A stretch of DNA of 38,953 nucleotides from Alphaproteobacteria bacterium (GTDB lineage: Bacteria; Pseudomonadota; Alphaproteobacteria; UBA9219), in the NCBI GenBank assembly GCA_028690155.1, contig JAQVBU010000018.1, positions 1 through 38,953 of the forward strand. Reading direction: 5' to 3'. A program made the translations under genes and the position numbers. Numbering within the stretch: the stretch's first letter is position 1; each line of letters begins with the position of its first letter. Below the pieces are notes generated by a model that was not told where the DNA came from, made no database searches, and saw nothing but the letters and a program-made list of their open reading frames with translations. Positions 8,380 to 16,216 of this stretch are shown piece after piece.

Positions 8380-9452
8380 GAGCATACCTTGTCGTTATTG
8401 TCGATGACCACGGCGGCGTTGTCGCGTCTTTCGACGACGCCGATCGCAAAAACGGTTTCGCCCTTTTCGCGCAGGATCGCGGCGACCTCTTCGGCGCGTG
8501 CCGCGTCGACGATGATAACCATGCCGATGCCGCAGTTGAAGGTTCGCGTCATCTCGTGGGCGTCAATGTTTCCCGCTTTGGCCAGCCACGGAAAGACGGA
8601 CGGAACCGTCCACGCGGCGGCGTCGAGGCGCACGCTCAAGGTTTCGGGAAGAACACGCGGAATATTTTCGAGAAGGCCGCCGCCCGTGATGTGGGCCAAG
8701 GCCTTGGGCGCGTCGATTTTAAGCGCGGCAAGGACGGCGCGCACGTAAATCTTCGTTGGCGTCAACAAGGCGGCGCCCAGCGTTTTTAAGGGATCGAAGG
8801 GGGCCGGGTCGTTATAGGACAGTTTTTCTTGTGCCACGATCTTTCGCACCAAAGAAAAGCCGTTGCTGTGTATGCCGCTTGAGGCAAGGCCTAGAACAAC
8901 GTCGCCTTCTTTAAGAAGGGTCTCTTTGGGCAACAGGTTTTCGCGTTCGACGGCGCCGACGGCAAATCCGGCCAAGTCGTAATCGCCGGTGCCGTACATG
9001 CCGGGCATCTCGGCTGTTTCCCCGCCGATCAGCGCGCATCCCGCCTGCCGACACCCTTCGGCAATGCCGGCAATAACGGTTTTGGCGGCGTCGACATCAA
9101 GATGGCTTGTGGCAAAATAGTCTAAAAAGAACAAAGGCTCGGCCCCTTGAACGATCAGATCGTTGACGACCATAGCCACCAAATCAATCCCGACGGTGCT
9201 GTGCATGGCGGTGTCGATCGCGATTTTAAGTTTCGTTCCGACCCCGTCGGTTGAACTGACCAAGATGGGGTCCCGAAAGCCGGCGGCCTTCGGGTCGAAC
9301 AAAGCGCCAAAGCCGCCCAACCCCGCCATGGCGCCCGCGCGCGTGGTGGTTTTGGCATGAGGCGCGATGGCGGCAACCAGAGCGTCACCGGCGTCGATAT
9401 CGACGCCAGCCGAGGCATAAGCGCCTGAAGAAGAAGGAGTAGAGGACTTCAT
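8373..9452 (-). CDS. purM: Phosphoribosylformylglycinamidine cyclo-ligase PurM
   Basis: PurM (AIR synthetase) closes the imidazole ring of AIR from FGAM using ATP. The 359-residue protein shows GFGALFDP, the signature [12 protein letters not shown], the [11 protein letters not shown] loop and [13 protein letters not shown], all typical of the family, at normal length. An upstream in-frame TTG at 9470 exists, but ATG 9452 has AGGT about 8 nt upstream. It is the first gene of the purMN pair and is divergent from the DUF2066 gene; in many proteobacteria DUF2066 genes also neighbour purM. Confidence 0.97.
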   Translation of the reverse strand: MKSSTPSSSGAYASAGVDIDAGDALVAAIAPHAKTTTRAGAMAGLGGFGALFDPKAAGFRDPILVSSTDGVGTKLKIAIDTAMHSTVGIDLVAMVVNDLIVQGAEPLFFLDYFATSHLDVDAAKTVIAGIAEGCRQAGCALIGGETAEMPGMYGTGDYDLAGFAVGAVERENLLPKETLLKEGDVVLGLASSGIHSNGFSLVRKIVAQEKLSYNDPAPFDPLKTLGAALLTPTKIYVRAVLAALKIDAPKALAHITGGGLLENIPRVLPETLSVRLDAAAWTVPSVFPWLAKAGNIDAHEMTRTFNCGIGMVIIVDAARAEEVAAILREKGETVFAIGVVERRDNAAVVIDNNDKVCSC

Positions 9453-9582
9453 GAAAATACCTAAAAGCAAGGGACGAACCCACGTCGGATGAATACCGAT
9501 GAAGGAGGTAGCATAAAAAACAGATTCGACAAAATCCTAAACAAAAGGCTAGTGTTAGGCGCAACCGAAGGAGCCGATTCGT

Positions 9583-10341
9583 ATGCGTTTAGTCTTTTTT
9601 CTGCTTTTGTTCTTTCTGCCGGTTATGGGGAAAGCGCAGGCGCAGTTTGTGGCGAGTGATATTCAGCCTGTTATTGTCGAGGGCGCACCAACGTCAAGCG
9701 ACGAGCAAGCGGAAGAGGATCGGCGCGCGTCTTCGGCTTCGGAAGAGGCCGAGGAGGCTCCGGCTGTCGCCTTTGATCCCTATGCGGTGACAAACGTGGC
9801 CGTGGACGTGACGGCGGAAACGGCCTCCGAGGCGCGGGATCAGGCGCTGGTGCAAGCCGAGCGTCTGGCGTATGGGCAACTGTGTGCACGCTTTGGCGCG
9901 GAACGCGAAATCGAGCTGATGACGGATGAAGAGCTTGCGGCGTTGGTGCAGAGCTTCGAAGTCCAAAGCGAGCGGATTTCGGCGGTGCGTTACATCGGCG
10001 TTTTTACGATTCATTTTAACCCCGATGCGGTGAAAGAGCGTTTTGCCGTTCCCTTGGAAGCGCCGACACCTTCCGTGACCGAAGCGTTGGGGCAGGTTGC
10101 CGTAAATATTTCCGCCCAAACGTTGGCCGAATGGCTTCAGATCAAGCAGCGCCTGATGAGCCTACCCCTTGTAGCGCGGCTTGATACGCGGCGTGTCCAG
10201 CGAGGGCTTGTGTCGGTGGACGTGGTCTTCCACAATTCTTTCAGCGATCTTTGTGACGCGTTGGATGAAGCCGGGTTTGCCCTTAGGCAAAATGAAGACG
10301 GATCCTTGGCTCTTTCGAATAAGCCGCGGGTTTTTCCGTGA
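9583..10341 (+). CDS. DUF2066-like exported protein
   Basis: The 252-residue protein has a signal peptide (LVFFLLLFFLPVMGKAQAQ, cleavage near 21). It is followed by an acidic low-complexity stretch (residues about 40-62) and a domain starting YAVTNVAVDVTAETASEARDQAL, which resembles the N-terminal part of DUF2066 proteins. The C-terminal half is predicted as alternating strands and helices (VARLDTRRVQRGLVSVDVVF). The family has no firm function. The placement back to back with purM matches the recurring purM-DUF2066 neighbourhood. Its TGA overlaps the GTG start of the next gene, so the two are coupled. Confidence 0.7.
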   Translation: MRLVFFLLLFFLPVMGKAQAQFVASDIQPVIVEGAPTSSDEQAEEDRRASSASEEAEEAPAVAFDPYAVTNVAVDVTAETASEARDQALVQAERLAYGQLCARFGAEREIELMTDEELAALVQSFEVQSERISAVRYIGVFTIHFNPDAVKERFAVPLEAPTPSVTEALGQVAVNISAQTLAEWLQIKQRLMSLPLVARLDTRRVQRGLVSVDVVFHNSFSDLCDALDEAGFALRQNEDGSLALSNKPRVFP

Positions 10342-10838
10342 GGATAAAAATCCGTTCCATCCCTCCGCCGCGCGTGCGTTATGCGCCGGTTTGGGTCGAC
10401 GGCCTTGCCTTGGTTGCGGGATTGACGGAGGCGGGCGCGGTGTGCCGGATCGGTTTTCTTGACGGCCGCTCGCTTAGGGGCCTTGTCAACGCGTGGCGGC
10501 GCCTGTGGCCTCAGACGGCCTTTGAAGAGGAAGAAACCCCTTTCCCCGAAGATCTTCGGGCTCTTCCGGTGCTTCTTGTGGGGACGCCGTTTCAAGGCGC
10601 GGTATGGCGGGCTCTTTCGCGGATTCCCGCAGGACGTACCGTGACCTATGGGGATTTGGCCGCGCGGCTCGGCAAACCCGGCGCGGCGCGCGCGGTAGGG
10701 CGCGCATGCGGCGCGAACCCGGTTCCGGTTTTGATTCCTTGCCATCGGGTTGTTTCTCGGGAAAACTTAGGGGGCTTCTCGGCCGGCGTTCGGCACAAGG
10801 AATTTTTATTGCGACAGGAAGGCGTTTTTTTAGCGTAG
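10338..10838 (+). CDS. ogt: Methylated-DNA--protein-cysteine methyltransferase (Ogt/AGT type)
   Basis: This suicide repair protein moves the alkyl group from O6-alkylguanine to its own cysteine. The 166-residue sequence has the family core: TPFQGAVWRAL (83-93), the helix-turn-helix IPAGRTVTYGDLAARLG, recognition-helix ARAVGRACGANPVPVLI, and the active site PCHRV with C135, followed by GGFSAGVRHKEFLLRQEG. No Ada-type N-terminal domain is present, so it is the Ogt-like single-function form. The GTG start at 10338 is embedded in the preceding stop (GTGA), implying translational coupling. Confidence 0.93.
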   Translation: MRIKIRSIPPPRVRYAPVWVDGLALVAGLTEAGAVCRIGFLDGRSLRGLVNAWRRLWPQTAFEEEETPFPEDLRALPVLLVGTPFQGAVWRALSRIPAGRTVTYGDLAARLGKPGAARAVGRACGANPVPVLIPCHRVVSRENLGGFSAGVRHKEFLLRQEGVFLA

Positions 10839-10845
10839 GCGTAAC

Positions 10846-11553
10846 ATGGTAGAGAAAAAAAAGACGGGAAAAAAGGGAGGCCTTGGCGATGTGGCCTCGC
10901 GGCGGCACAGCGCGGTTCGCGTGAAAGCCAAGAAAACGCGTCGCGAATCGTCGCGCCGGTGGATTGAACGGCATCTTAACGATCCCTATGTGGCGGCGGC
11001 ACAGGAAGAAGGCTATCGTTCGCGCGCGGCGTTCAAGCTTCTTCAGTTGAACGAGCGTTTTGGTTTTCTCAAGCCCGGCTTGCGCGCGCTGGATCTTGGC
11101 GCGGCTCCCGGCGGATGGTCTCAGGTTGTGAGCCAAGCGATTGGGACGACAAAAGGCGTGTGCGTGGCGCTGGATCTTTTGCCGATGGCCCCGATAAAGG
11201 GCGTGACCTTTTTTCAAAAGGATTTCACGGATGAGGATGCGCCCGCCTTGTTGAAAGAAGCGTTGGGCGGCGCGGCCGATCTTGTGCTCAGCGATATGGC
11301 GCCCAACACGACGGGACATGCGGGCACGGATCATTTGCGCATTATGGGGTTGGTCGAGATGGCGGCCTTTTTCGCGGTGGAAATTCTCGCGCCCGGCGGG
11401 GCCTTTGTATGCAAAGTGTTTCAAGGCGGCGCCGAGCGTGAGGTGCTGACGTTTTTAAAGAAGCATTTTAAAAGCGTCCGCCATGCCAAGCCGCCGGCCA
11501 GCCGGGCGGAATCGTCCGAAACGTATCTTGTCGCGCAGGGGTTTCGATGCTGA
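10846..11553 (+). CDS. rlmE: 23S rRNA (uridine-2'-O-)-methyltransferase RlmE (FtsJ/RrmJ)
   Basis: RlmE methylates the 2'-O of U2552 in the A-loop of 23S rRNA in late 50S assembly. The 235-residue protein has a basic N-terminal tail (VEKKKTGKKGG) for rRNA contact, then SRAAFKLLQLNE with the first catalytic Lys, the SAM motif LDLGAAPGGWSQV, the catalytic Asp in LSDMAPNTTGH, Lys in FVCKVFQGG and Glu in SSETYLVAQGF: the complete K-D-K-E tetrad. Its end overlaps the start of the M48 protease gene by 7 bp. Confidence 0.96.
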   Translation: MVEKKKTGKKGGLGDVASRRHSAVRVKAKKTRRESSRRWIERHLNDPYVAAAQEEGYRSRAAFKLLQLNERFGFLKPGLRALDLGAAPGGWSQVVSQAIGTTKGVCVALDLLPMAPIKGVTFFQKDFTDEDAPALLKEALGGAADLVLSDMAPNTTGHAGTDHLRIMGLVEMAAFFAVEILAPGGAFVCKVFQGGAEREVLTFLKKHFKSVRHAKPPASRAESSETYLVAQGFRC

Positions 11554-12923
11554 GAAGGTGGAGGACCCTTCTTTTGTGTTTTGTCGTCGGCTTTGTTCCG
11601 GCGGCGCGCGCCGATGAGGGCGTGGTGTTCGTGCGCGACGCCGAGATCGAGGCGTACGTGCATGCGTTGGCCGCGCCGATTTACCGCGCGGCCGATATCG
11701 ATCCGCAAAGCGTGACGATTGCGCTTATTCAAAGCAATGAAATTAACGCCTTTGTCGCGGAAGGGCTGAACGAATTTTTTTATACGGGGCTTCTGGAAAA
11801 GACGAAAACGCCAGAGGATCTGGCGGGCATCATCGCCCACGAAACGGGCCATATTGCCGGGGGACACCTCATTCGCGGCAAGGAAGAAATGAAGAACGCG
11901 TCGGCCGAGGCGATTTTTGCGACGCTTTTGGCGGTGGCGGCTGGGGCCGTCAGCGGCAACACGAACCTTGCGCTCGGCGGCATCGCGGGGGGCGCGCAGG
12001 TCGCCGAGCGCAGTTTTTTGAGCTTTAGCCGGGCTCAGGAAGCGTCGGCGGATTCGGCGGCGCTGCGTTTTTTGGATACGGCCGGGATTTCGGCCAAGGG
12101 AATGGAGGCGTTTCTGAAACAGCTCGCGGGGCAGGAGCTTCTGCCCCAAGACCGTCGCGACGCGTATGTCCGGACGCATCCTCTCACGCAGGACCGTATC
12201 GACGTCGTGCGGCGGCATGTCGAAGCCTCGCCGATCCGGGACAAGAAAATGGCGGCGCCTTTTTACAAGATGCATGAGCGTATGAAGGCCAAGTTATTGG
12301 GTTTTTTGCACCCGCAGGTCGCGTTGTTGCGCACGACGGATCAAGATCCGGACCCGTCGCGGCGGTACGCGAGGGCGATCGCTCTTTATAAAACGGGCAA
12401 GGCGGACCGCGCGCTGCGTTTGATTGACGGTCTGATCAAGGAAGAACCGGACAACCCGTTTTTTTACGAATTGAAAGGGCAGGTTTCGTTCGACAACGGC
12501 CGCATGGATGAGGCGTTGCGCGCGTACGAAAAAGCGGTCAAGCTTCTGCCGTCCTCGGCGCTTTTACAGCAGGCCTTGGGCCATGTTCTTTTGGAAAGCG
12601 CGGATAAGGCGCATGAAAAAGACCGCGTGGACAAGGCTCTTGTGTCGTTAATCGAAGCGGCGCGGTTGGAACCGCACGAGCCGATGACGTGGCGTTTTTT
12701 GGCTTCGGCGTGGGGGCGGAAAGCGGCTTGGGCGGTTGATAACGATTATCAGGCGCTGGCGACATACGCGTTGGCCGAAGAAGCGGCGGCCCAAGGAAAC
12801 GCAAAGACGGCAGGACGTCTTGCCTCGCGGGCGATGGAAGGGTTGCGTCGCGGCTCGCCGTATTGGCTTCGAGCCCAAGACCTTAAACTTGTGTCGGATC
12901 GCATGGGAAAAGAGTCGGAATAG
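11547..12923 (+). CDS. M48 family metalloprotease with TPR domain, BepA/YfgC-like
   Basis: The 458-residue protein has a signal peptide (LLLCFVVGFVPAARA, cleavage near 22) and an M48 peptidase domain. The zinc motif is HETGH (H98, E99, H102), and the third ligand Glu is in AQEASADSAA (E165). Residues from about 270 on are TPR-like (ARAIALYKTGKADRALRLID; FYELKGQVSFDNGRMDEALRAYEKAV). BepA in E. coli is a periplasmic chaperone-protease that checks outer-membrane protein assembly, notably LptD; that role is inferred here from architecture. The ATG lies inside the end of rlmE. The gene is the last of the 9583-12923 run and is followed by tRNA-Gln. Confidence 0.92.
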   Translation: MLRRWRTLLLCFVVGFVPAARADEGVVFVRDAEIEAYVHALAAPIYRAADIDPQSVTIALIQSNEINAFVAEGLNEFFYTGLLEKTKTPEDLAGIIAHETGHIAGGHLIRGKEEMKNASAEAIFATLLAVAAGAVSGNTNLALGGIAGGAQVAERSFLSFSRAQEASADSAALRFLDTAGISAKGMEAFLKQLAGQELLPQDRRDAYVRTHPLTQDRIDVVRRHVEASPIRDKKMAAPFYKMHERMKAKLLGFLHPQVALLRTTDQDPDPSRRYARAIALYKTGKADRALRLIDGLIKEEPDNPFFYELKGQVSFDNGRMDEALRAYEKAVKLLPSSALLQQALGHVLLESADKAHEKDRVDKALVSLIEAARLEPHEPMTWRFLASAWGRKAAWAVDNDYQALATYALAEEAAAQGNAKTAGRLASRAMEGLRRGSPYWLRAQDLKLVSDRMGKESE

Positions 12924-12964
12924 GCTAAATTAACGAAAAACAGCCCTACACAAATAAAAAAAGC

Positions 12965-12973
12965 TGTGATACT
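12965..12973 (+). promoter_or_regulatory. Extended -10 element for tRNA-Gln
   Basis: TGTGATACT is an extended -10 (TG, one base, GATACT). It predicts a transcription start near 12980, nine bases before the mature tRNA 5' end. No strong -35 box is seen, which is usual for extended -10 promoters. Confidence 0.4.
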
Positions 12974-12988
12974 AAACCCCCGCTCTGC

Positions 12989-13062
12989 TGGGGGATCGTC
13001 TAGCGGTAGGACAACAGACTCTGACTCTGTTTACCGTGGTTCGAATCCACGTCCCCCAGCCA
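12989..13062 (+). tRNA. tRNA-Gln (anticodon CUG)
   Basis: The cloverleaf is complete. The acceptor stem TGGGGGA pairs with TCCCCCA, with the U1-A72 pair typical of tRNA-Gln. The anticodon stem ACAGA pairs with TCTGT around the loop CTCTGAC, giving anticodon CUG. The T arm is CGTGG/CCACG with loop TTCGAAT. Discriminator G73 and an encoded CCA end the gene. It reads CAG codons. A degenerate copy of its 3' end lies 100 bp downstream. Confidence 0.97.
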
Positions 13063-13121
13063 ACAAAGCCCCCCCCCTTTTTTTAGCGCGACGGCTCTGT
13101 GCCTTACGGCACAATCGCGAC

Positions 13122-13141
13122 TGCGCTTAAAGCGCGTTTTT
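13122..13141 (+). terminator. Rho-independent terminator after tRNA-Gln
   Basis: A GCGCT/AGCGC stem (13123-13127 with 13131-13135, loop TAA), extended by a T-G wobble pair, is followed by five T (13137-13141). It is well placed to end the tRNA transcript. A second small hairpin, GTGCC/GGCAC, precedes it. Confidence 0.6.
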
Positions 13142-13143
13142 AC

Positions 13144-13170
13144 AATCCACGTCCCTCCGTCAGCAACAAA
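13144..13170 (+). repeat. Degenerate copy of the tRNA-Gln 3' end
   Basis: AATCCACGTCCC at 13144-13155 repeats the tRNA sequence at 13044-13055 exactly, with a spacing of 100 bp. A diverged stretch follows, and then CAGC and AACAAA recur (13161-13170 against 13057-13066). Such partial copies of a tRNA 3' end are what integrases leave as attachment-site duplications. A decayed tRNA is the alternative. No integrase gene is seen nearby. Confidence 0.5.
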
Positions 13171-13178
13171 AGGGGTTA

Positions 13179-13649
13179 TCACGGATAACGCAAGCTAGGA
13201 ACGTTTTCCGAAGCGGGGTTCCCCGAGGGAGGCGAAGGCGCCTTTTCAAGAAAGGGAGCGGTGATTTCCTCCGGCAAACGATCCATAAGGGACCCCATAA
13301 GCTTCGGGGCCATGGCCATTTTCGAACCATTTTCCGAAAGCTGTACATGTCCGGAAGAGATAAGGCGGCGAAGGGCGGTGCTGGGCGGCTCTACAAGATT
13401 CCTGTCGTAGGCAGGGTTGGGGCGAGGCATTCCCGCATCGACCCAAAAGGAATTTTGTTTGAGCATGCGTTGAAGAAGCCGCCCAATAAGGTCTTCTTGT
13501 TCGGAGGCATTGGGTGAGAAGGCGCTGGTATTACAAAAACCCCAACTCAGCGATTTGTCCCACAGGCTGGCGGCGGAGGTAACGACGTCTTTATAATCGC
13601 CCAAACCAGTTTGGGGCCATTGGTCCGGGAGGGAGAAAGTTTTTTGCAT
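13179..13649 (-). CDS. Hypothetical protein, 156 residues
   Basis: I do not recognise this protein. It has no signal peptide or membrane segment. Residues about 1-110 look globular and mixed (several Trp and Phe in the first 75 residues), with a helical segment TALRRLISSGHVQL that could pack as a small winged-helix-like element. The last 30 residues are Pro/Ser-rich. The ATG is supported by GAGGAG upstream in good spacing. It lies between the tRNA-Gln 3'-end copy and another unknown gene on the same strand, and may share a transcript with it. The lineage-specific character and the tRNA-side position suggest acquired DNA. Confidence 0.65.
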   Translation of the reverse strand: MQKTFSLPDQWPQTGLGDYKDVVTSAASLWDKSLSWGFCNTSAFSPNASEQEDLIGRLLQRMLKQNSFWVDAGMPRPNPAYDRNLVEPPSTALRRLISSGHVQLSENGSKMAMAPKLMGSLMDRLPEEITAPFLEKAPSPPSGNPASENVPSLRYP

Positions 13650-13801
13650 GGTAACGACTCCTCGTAATGGATGGCGCGAAAAAACAAAGCTTTTTTAAAA
13701 AGGATCGAACGGAAAAACGAATACCATTCGGTTAATTTTTTCAAAAGCGATAGTTTTGGTTAAAACGCTCTTATTTCGCCGTTCGTCCGTCCCGCAAGGG
13801 T

Positions 13802-14689
13802 TTATCGATCATACGTTGGCGGCTTGCGTGGCGGCGTATGAGGACGCTGGGGACTTTGGGGCTCGGCAGAAGGAAGTTTTTCAGCCAGCTTGGCATATTT
13901 TGGCATGGCAGAAGGAAGTTTTCCCGCCAAGCTCAGAATATCGTCTAATCCTGTGACACGAACGACGAGTTTGTTGCCAAGCGATTGGCTTTGTGTGAGC
14001 GTGCTCTCGACACCCCAGGAAGAAAGGCGTCCCTGAATATAGCCGATTTCGGCAGGCGTTCTGTCTTCGGCGTAGAAGTTCACAAGGGGGGTGCCGTCTC
14101 CCTGCCAAAATCCCGGGTTGGCCATCTCGCGATCAATCTCTTCTTTATTTCTGTCGGTCAGTGTGGCTCCGGACTTTAAAAGGTCAGGAAAAGCCGTTGG
14201 CAGAAGATCCATCGTTTTTCCGAGGTTTTCCAGCCCATCAATGTGCAAGAACATGTCAGGGGGTGGTGTTAGTTGAAACTCCGAACGGTATTTGATGCCC
14301 TTATGCTTGAAAAGTTTATCTATGCATGCGCTCTGTTCTGGTGTGAGGTGGCCGATGGAGATGCTTTTGCGCGGGCTGCCGTCTTTGTCGGCGTTTTTCC
14401 AATTTTCGGGCTGTCCCAGATACAAAAGAGCTTTCAGCTGATCGAGGCTGTCTTTTTCGGGACCGACGCGAACCACATTGATGTTGCCCAAAGATTTGCT
14501 TGGAATTTGTGTGGCTTTAAGACCATATTTTTTTTCTAAAATGTCAATGAACGCGGCCTTCTCTTCGTCTGTCCGTTCGCGAAGGGGCAGACTCTGCAAT
14601 TCGTCCCCCCGGACGTTTTGGCCGGATTTCCACTTTTCTTTGTCAAAGAATTCTTGAAAGGCATTGTACAAGAGGGCGGCGTTCATCAT
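13802..14689 (-). CDS. Hypothetical protein with three related alpha/beta modules
   Basis: I find no known family. The 295-residue protein contains three related units, about residues 35-88, 111-167 and 206-262. Each starts with a strand and a T-x-E-rich helix start (RTDEEK, LTPEQS, RTPAEI). A helix follows, then a Gly-hydrophobic turn, a strand pair ending VVRV or FLHI, and a helix starting near GL(D/E). Units 1 and 3 share SxSLGN. The tail (about 275-295) is Pro/Arg-rich. The pattern suggests beta-alpha-beta-beta-alpha folds. ATG 14689 is chosen over TTG 14701 because GGAG lies 6 nt upstream of it. No export signal is visible. Confidence 0.65.
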   Translation of the reverse strand: MMNAALLYNAFQEFFDKEKWKSGQNVRGDELQSLPLRERTDEEKAAFIDILEKKYGLKATQIPSKSLGNINVVRVGPEKDSLDQLKALLYLGQPENWKNADKDGSPRKSISIGHLTPEQSACIDKLFKHKGIKYRSEFQLTPPPDMFLHIDGLENLGKTMDLLPTAFPDLLKSGATLTDRNKEEIDREMANPGFWQGDGTPLVNFYAEDRTPAEIGYIQGRLSSWGVESTLTQSQSLGNKLVVRVTGLDDILSLAGKLPSAMPKYAKLAEKLPSAEPQSPQRPHTPPRKPPTYDR

Positions 14690-14842
14690 AACGGTCTCCA
14701 AAAAAGGGAAAGAATATTCTTCGCATTATGCCTGAAACAATAAACGCGTTCGTTTAAAAAGGGCTTAATTTTATTGCATCTTTGGTGCTCAAAGAGGCGA
14801 ACGCCTTCATTTCAAGAACAAAAATTATTCATGAAGGGTTTG

Positions 14843-16216
14843 TTAACGTGTCCCCGCATCCCCACCCAGCGCCTTATAAAGCGTGATGGTATCGGTCAGT
14901 TGGGTTAAGCGGTTTTCAAGAACGGACACCTGAGCCGCGCGCGCCTTTTCTTGTGCGTCCAGCCAAGTTTGTTTGTCGGCATAGCCTTGTTTGTACTGTT
15001 CGGCATAAAGGGCTTCGGCTTTTTGGGCTTGGGCTAGGGCTGTGGCCAGCTTCTTGCCCTTCTTGGCGTCGTTGCTGTGGGCCGAAAGCGCGTCTTCGAC
15101 CTCGGCCAGCGCCGAGTAAAGGGTCTGGCGGAAAGAGACGACGGCCTCTTCATACGCGGTCTCGGAAATCTCGGTATTCTTCTTGGCGTCGTACCAGTTT
15201 AAAAACGGCAGCGCGATACCCGCGCCCAGCGCGCCGACGGGGTTGGTCAAAATTTTGGCCAACGCGTCGCTTGTCGAGCCCAGACTTCCGGTCAGCGACA
15301 AGGTTGGCATATAGCTGGCGCGCGTGGCATCGGTGTCGGCAAGAGCTTCGCGTAAACGAAGCTCGGCGGCGCGCAGATCGGGACGCCGTTCGAGAAGGGA
15401 CGCCGGCGTGTTCGCGGGAAGATTCGGTATGGAGGTTTTAGGGAGCGCCGCCGGAAACGCCTTCAACGTTTCGGGAGGCTCGTCAAACAGAATGGCAAAA
15501 GCATGCAACGCTTCGCTTCGTTGCTGCATGTAATCGCGATGCGCGGCTTCCTGCTCGGCGAGGCTTTGCGCGACGGCGGCTTCGTCGATGCCCGATGAGG
15601 CGCCCGCGTCGTGCTGGATTTTCGCCAGCGCCAGGGATTCCCGGCGATAGGATAAAGACCGTTCGGACAGGGTAATCCGTTCGTTCAAATAAGCGATTTT
15701 CCAATAAAGGTTGATGGTCGTGCCAATCAGGGCCACGGCCGCGCTTTGCCGATCCTGCTCGGTGGCCAAGGCTTCCCACGCGGCGGAATCCGCCTCGTGC
15801 GCCAGCTTGCCCCACAGATCGACTTCATAGCCGACGTCCAGCGCCGCGCCATAGGTCCGCGTGATGGTTTGATTGCGCCGCAAGCTTCGACTGTTCGAAA
15901 GCGAGCCCGAGGCGGAGAGATCCGGCAAATTTTGATCCCAAGCCAAATCGGCGGCCAGCTTGGCGGCCTTGACCTTCAAGGCGGCCGCGGCAAGGTCGTT
16001 GTTCTTGGCGAGCGCTTCGTCCACAAGGCGGTTCAAGACAGGGTCGTTGAAGGTTTCCCACCACGCCGAAAGCGTGACGCCCGAGGCCGTTCGCACAGGG
16101 CTTTGCCACAACGCGGGCATCTCGATATCGGGACGTGCGTAGTCCGTTGTTGTCAGACTGCCGCATCCGGCGAGCAGGACAAGGGAAGGGAGGGCAAGGA
16201 GAAGAGCTTTTTTCAT
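14843..16216 (-). CDS. Outer-membrane efflux lipoprotein, NodT/OprM type (TolC-like)
   Basis: The 457-residue protein is the outer-membrane duct of a tripartite efflux pump. It starts with a lipoprotein signal ([14 protein letters not shown], lipobox LAGC). The family features follow: [21 protein letters not shown], repeated helical stretches of the TolC barrel-tunnel fold, and [20 protein letters not shown], known here by its LLERRPDL core. The start ATG 16216 overlaps the macB stop (ATGA), so it is coupled to macB. Together macA-macB-this gene form a complete pump operon. Substrate cannot be read from sequence. Confidence 0.93.
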   Translation of the reverse strand: MKKALLLALPSLVLLAGCGSLTTTDYARPDIEMPALWQSPVRTASGVTLSAWWETFNDPVLNRLVDEALAKNNDLAAAALKVKAAKLAADLAWDQNLPDLSASGSLSNSRSLRRNQTITRTYGAALDVGYEVDLWGKLAHEADSAAWEALATEQDRQSAAVALIGTTINLYWKIAYLNERITLSERSLSYRRESLALAKIQHDAGASSGIDEAAVAQSLAEQEAAHRDYMQQRSEALHAFAILFDEPPETLKAFPAALPKTSIPNLPANTPASLLERRPDLRAAELRLREALADTDATRASYMPTLSLTGSLGSTSDALAKILTNPVGALGAGIALPFLNWYDAKKNTEISETAYEEAVVSFRQTLYSALAEVEDALSAHSNDAKKGKKLATALAQAQKAEALYAEQYKQGYADKQTWLDAQEKARAAQVSVLENRLTQLTDTITLYKALGGDAGTR

